From the NCBI GenBank assembly GCA_018136815.1, contig CM030931.1:1219398-1283397 (forward strand): a stretch of DNA of 64,000 nucleotides, read 5' to 3'. This DNA is from Isochrysis galbana (Eukaryota; Haptophyta; Isochrysidales; Isochrysidaceae). A model generated the notes under the pieces. That model saw only the letters and a list, made by a program, of their open reading frames with translations, was not told the origin of the DNA and searched no databases. This document shows, piece by piece, positions 63,591 to 64,000 of the stretch. Numbering within the stretch: position 1 is the first letter of the stretch; each line of letters starts with the position of its first letter. Made by a program: the position numbers and the translations under genes.

Positions 63591-64000
63591 CTACACAAAA
63601 ACGCAACGTCGCTTATTGTCATTGACCGCTGTTTGCTCAGCGCGCTCGATTGCATCAAGAAAGTCCAAGTTGTCAAGGTCGTCGTCTGTAAAGATAAGTT
63701 GTCGTTTCGTAGGAATGCCTGATTGACCATCGCTTTGTGATTGCCTTGATATGTACCGTTGACATGTCGAGATGGTCTGTGATGCGCCATAAGATAAGCT
63801 AGCGCAGTTCATGTGTGAATTATGGGAGAGCCGCAATTCAGAGGAAGTGGCACCATGCACCATGAAATGGCTAGGCGCGGGCAAGTCGATCTCCCATATG
63901 AATGTTTCGCATTGGGGCGTCTTTGAGCACTTGTAAAACCATTTGCCTTGAGTGGGCCCGTGTTTCCTGACTTGAAAGGCTTTGCACGGCTCGCCGTGGC
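63591..64000 (-). CDS. GRF zinc-finger protein, C-terminal part (runs off window)
   Basis: The minus-strand frame is open from the window edge to a stop at 63591. The first ~40 residues visible, HGEPCKAFQVRKHGPTQGKW then FYKCSKTPQCETFIWE, have the spacing of a GRF zinc finger (Cys, VRK-GP-G+-FY-C, C-x-F-x-W). GRF fingers bind single-stranded nucleic acid in topoisomerase III-alpha, APE2, NEIL3 and ZGRF1-type proteins. After it comes a Ser/Gln-rich linker and an acidic helix RQLIFTDDDLDNLDFLDAIE, which might be a partner-binding motif. Which protein it belongs to cannot be told without the upstream exons. An upstream Cys of the finger lies beyond the edge. Confidence 0.7.
   Translation of the reverse strand, partial: HGEPCKAFQVRKHGPTQGKWFYKCSKTPQCETFIWEIDLPAPSHFMVHGATSSELRLSHNSHMNCASLSYGASQTISTCQRYISRQSQSDGQSGIPTKRQLIFTDDDLDNLDFLDAIERAEQTAVNDNKRRCVFV

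Overview
The window is nuclear DNA of a unicellular, probably photosynthetic eukaryote. The protein-coding genes are split by short GT-AG introns (about 90-264 nt). They include conserved eukaryotic proteins (Sec63, Pescadillo, CPSF30-type zinc fingers, FAM192A/NIP30) and two plastid-type proteins (a Tic22-like import protein and a protein resembling plant At5g03900). Two host genes point to a plastid, and one of them starts with a signal-peptide-like hydrophobic stretch, so a complex plastid is possible. I cannot name the species.

Host genes, left to right: SEC63 (minus, 1152-3194), FAM192A-like (4864-5872), a large filamin-repeat protein in three exons (10631-17185), two unrecognised minus-strand reading frames (17216-18748), an eight-exon At5g03900-like plastid protein (19820-22900), a CPSF30-like mRNA 3'-end factor (24022-24831), an acidic hypothetical protein (42293-42976, minus), Pescadillo (43765-45990), a Tic22-like protein (48629-49594), an HNH/zinc-cluster protein (52480-53409), a Nudix hydrolase (59914-60417) and the 3' end of a GRF zinc-finger gene running off the right edge (63591-64000, minus). 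They look like unrelated housekeeping and plastid genes, not a gene cluster.

Most of the rest is transposable elements, many nested. The largest is a 13.9-kb Ty3/gypsy chromovirus (26743-40650). It has 1.4-kb near-identical TG...CA LTRs, a perfect 5-bp target duplication (CTGCT), a gag start codon inside the LTR, and one in-frame TAG just after the reverse-transcriptase active site. Its polyprotein carries a domain closely resembling phage-type DNA cytosine methyltransferases upstream of the protease. It is inserted in a reading frame of an older element of about 3.2 kb with 285-bp inverted terminal repeats (25010-42119). A decayed second copy of that element's right half lies at about 46480-48300. 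Relatives of the gypsy element appear as LTR pieces at 220-514 and 46985-47983 and as a miniature LTR element (57441-58933) nested in a LINE.

A LINE family and short LINE-dependent elements occur throughout. Three have exact 16-17-bp target duplications (7378-8691, 50199-51067, 62274-63150). Their 5' termini all begin (C)AAC and fold into a short hairpin just upstream of an ATG; the stems differ between elements but stay paired. A non-autonomous hAT-like transposon (9307-10232) has an 8-bp duplication and arrays of an AAATACGG-type word near its ends. Several other loci hold similar arrays, each with its own word.
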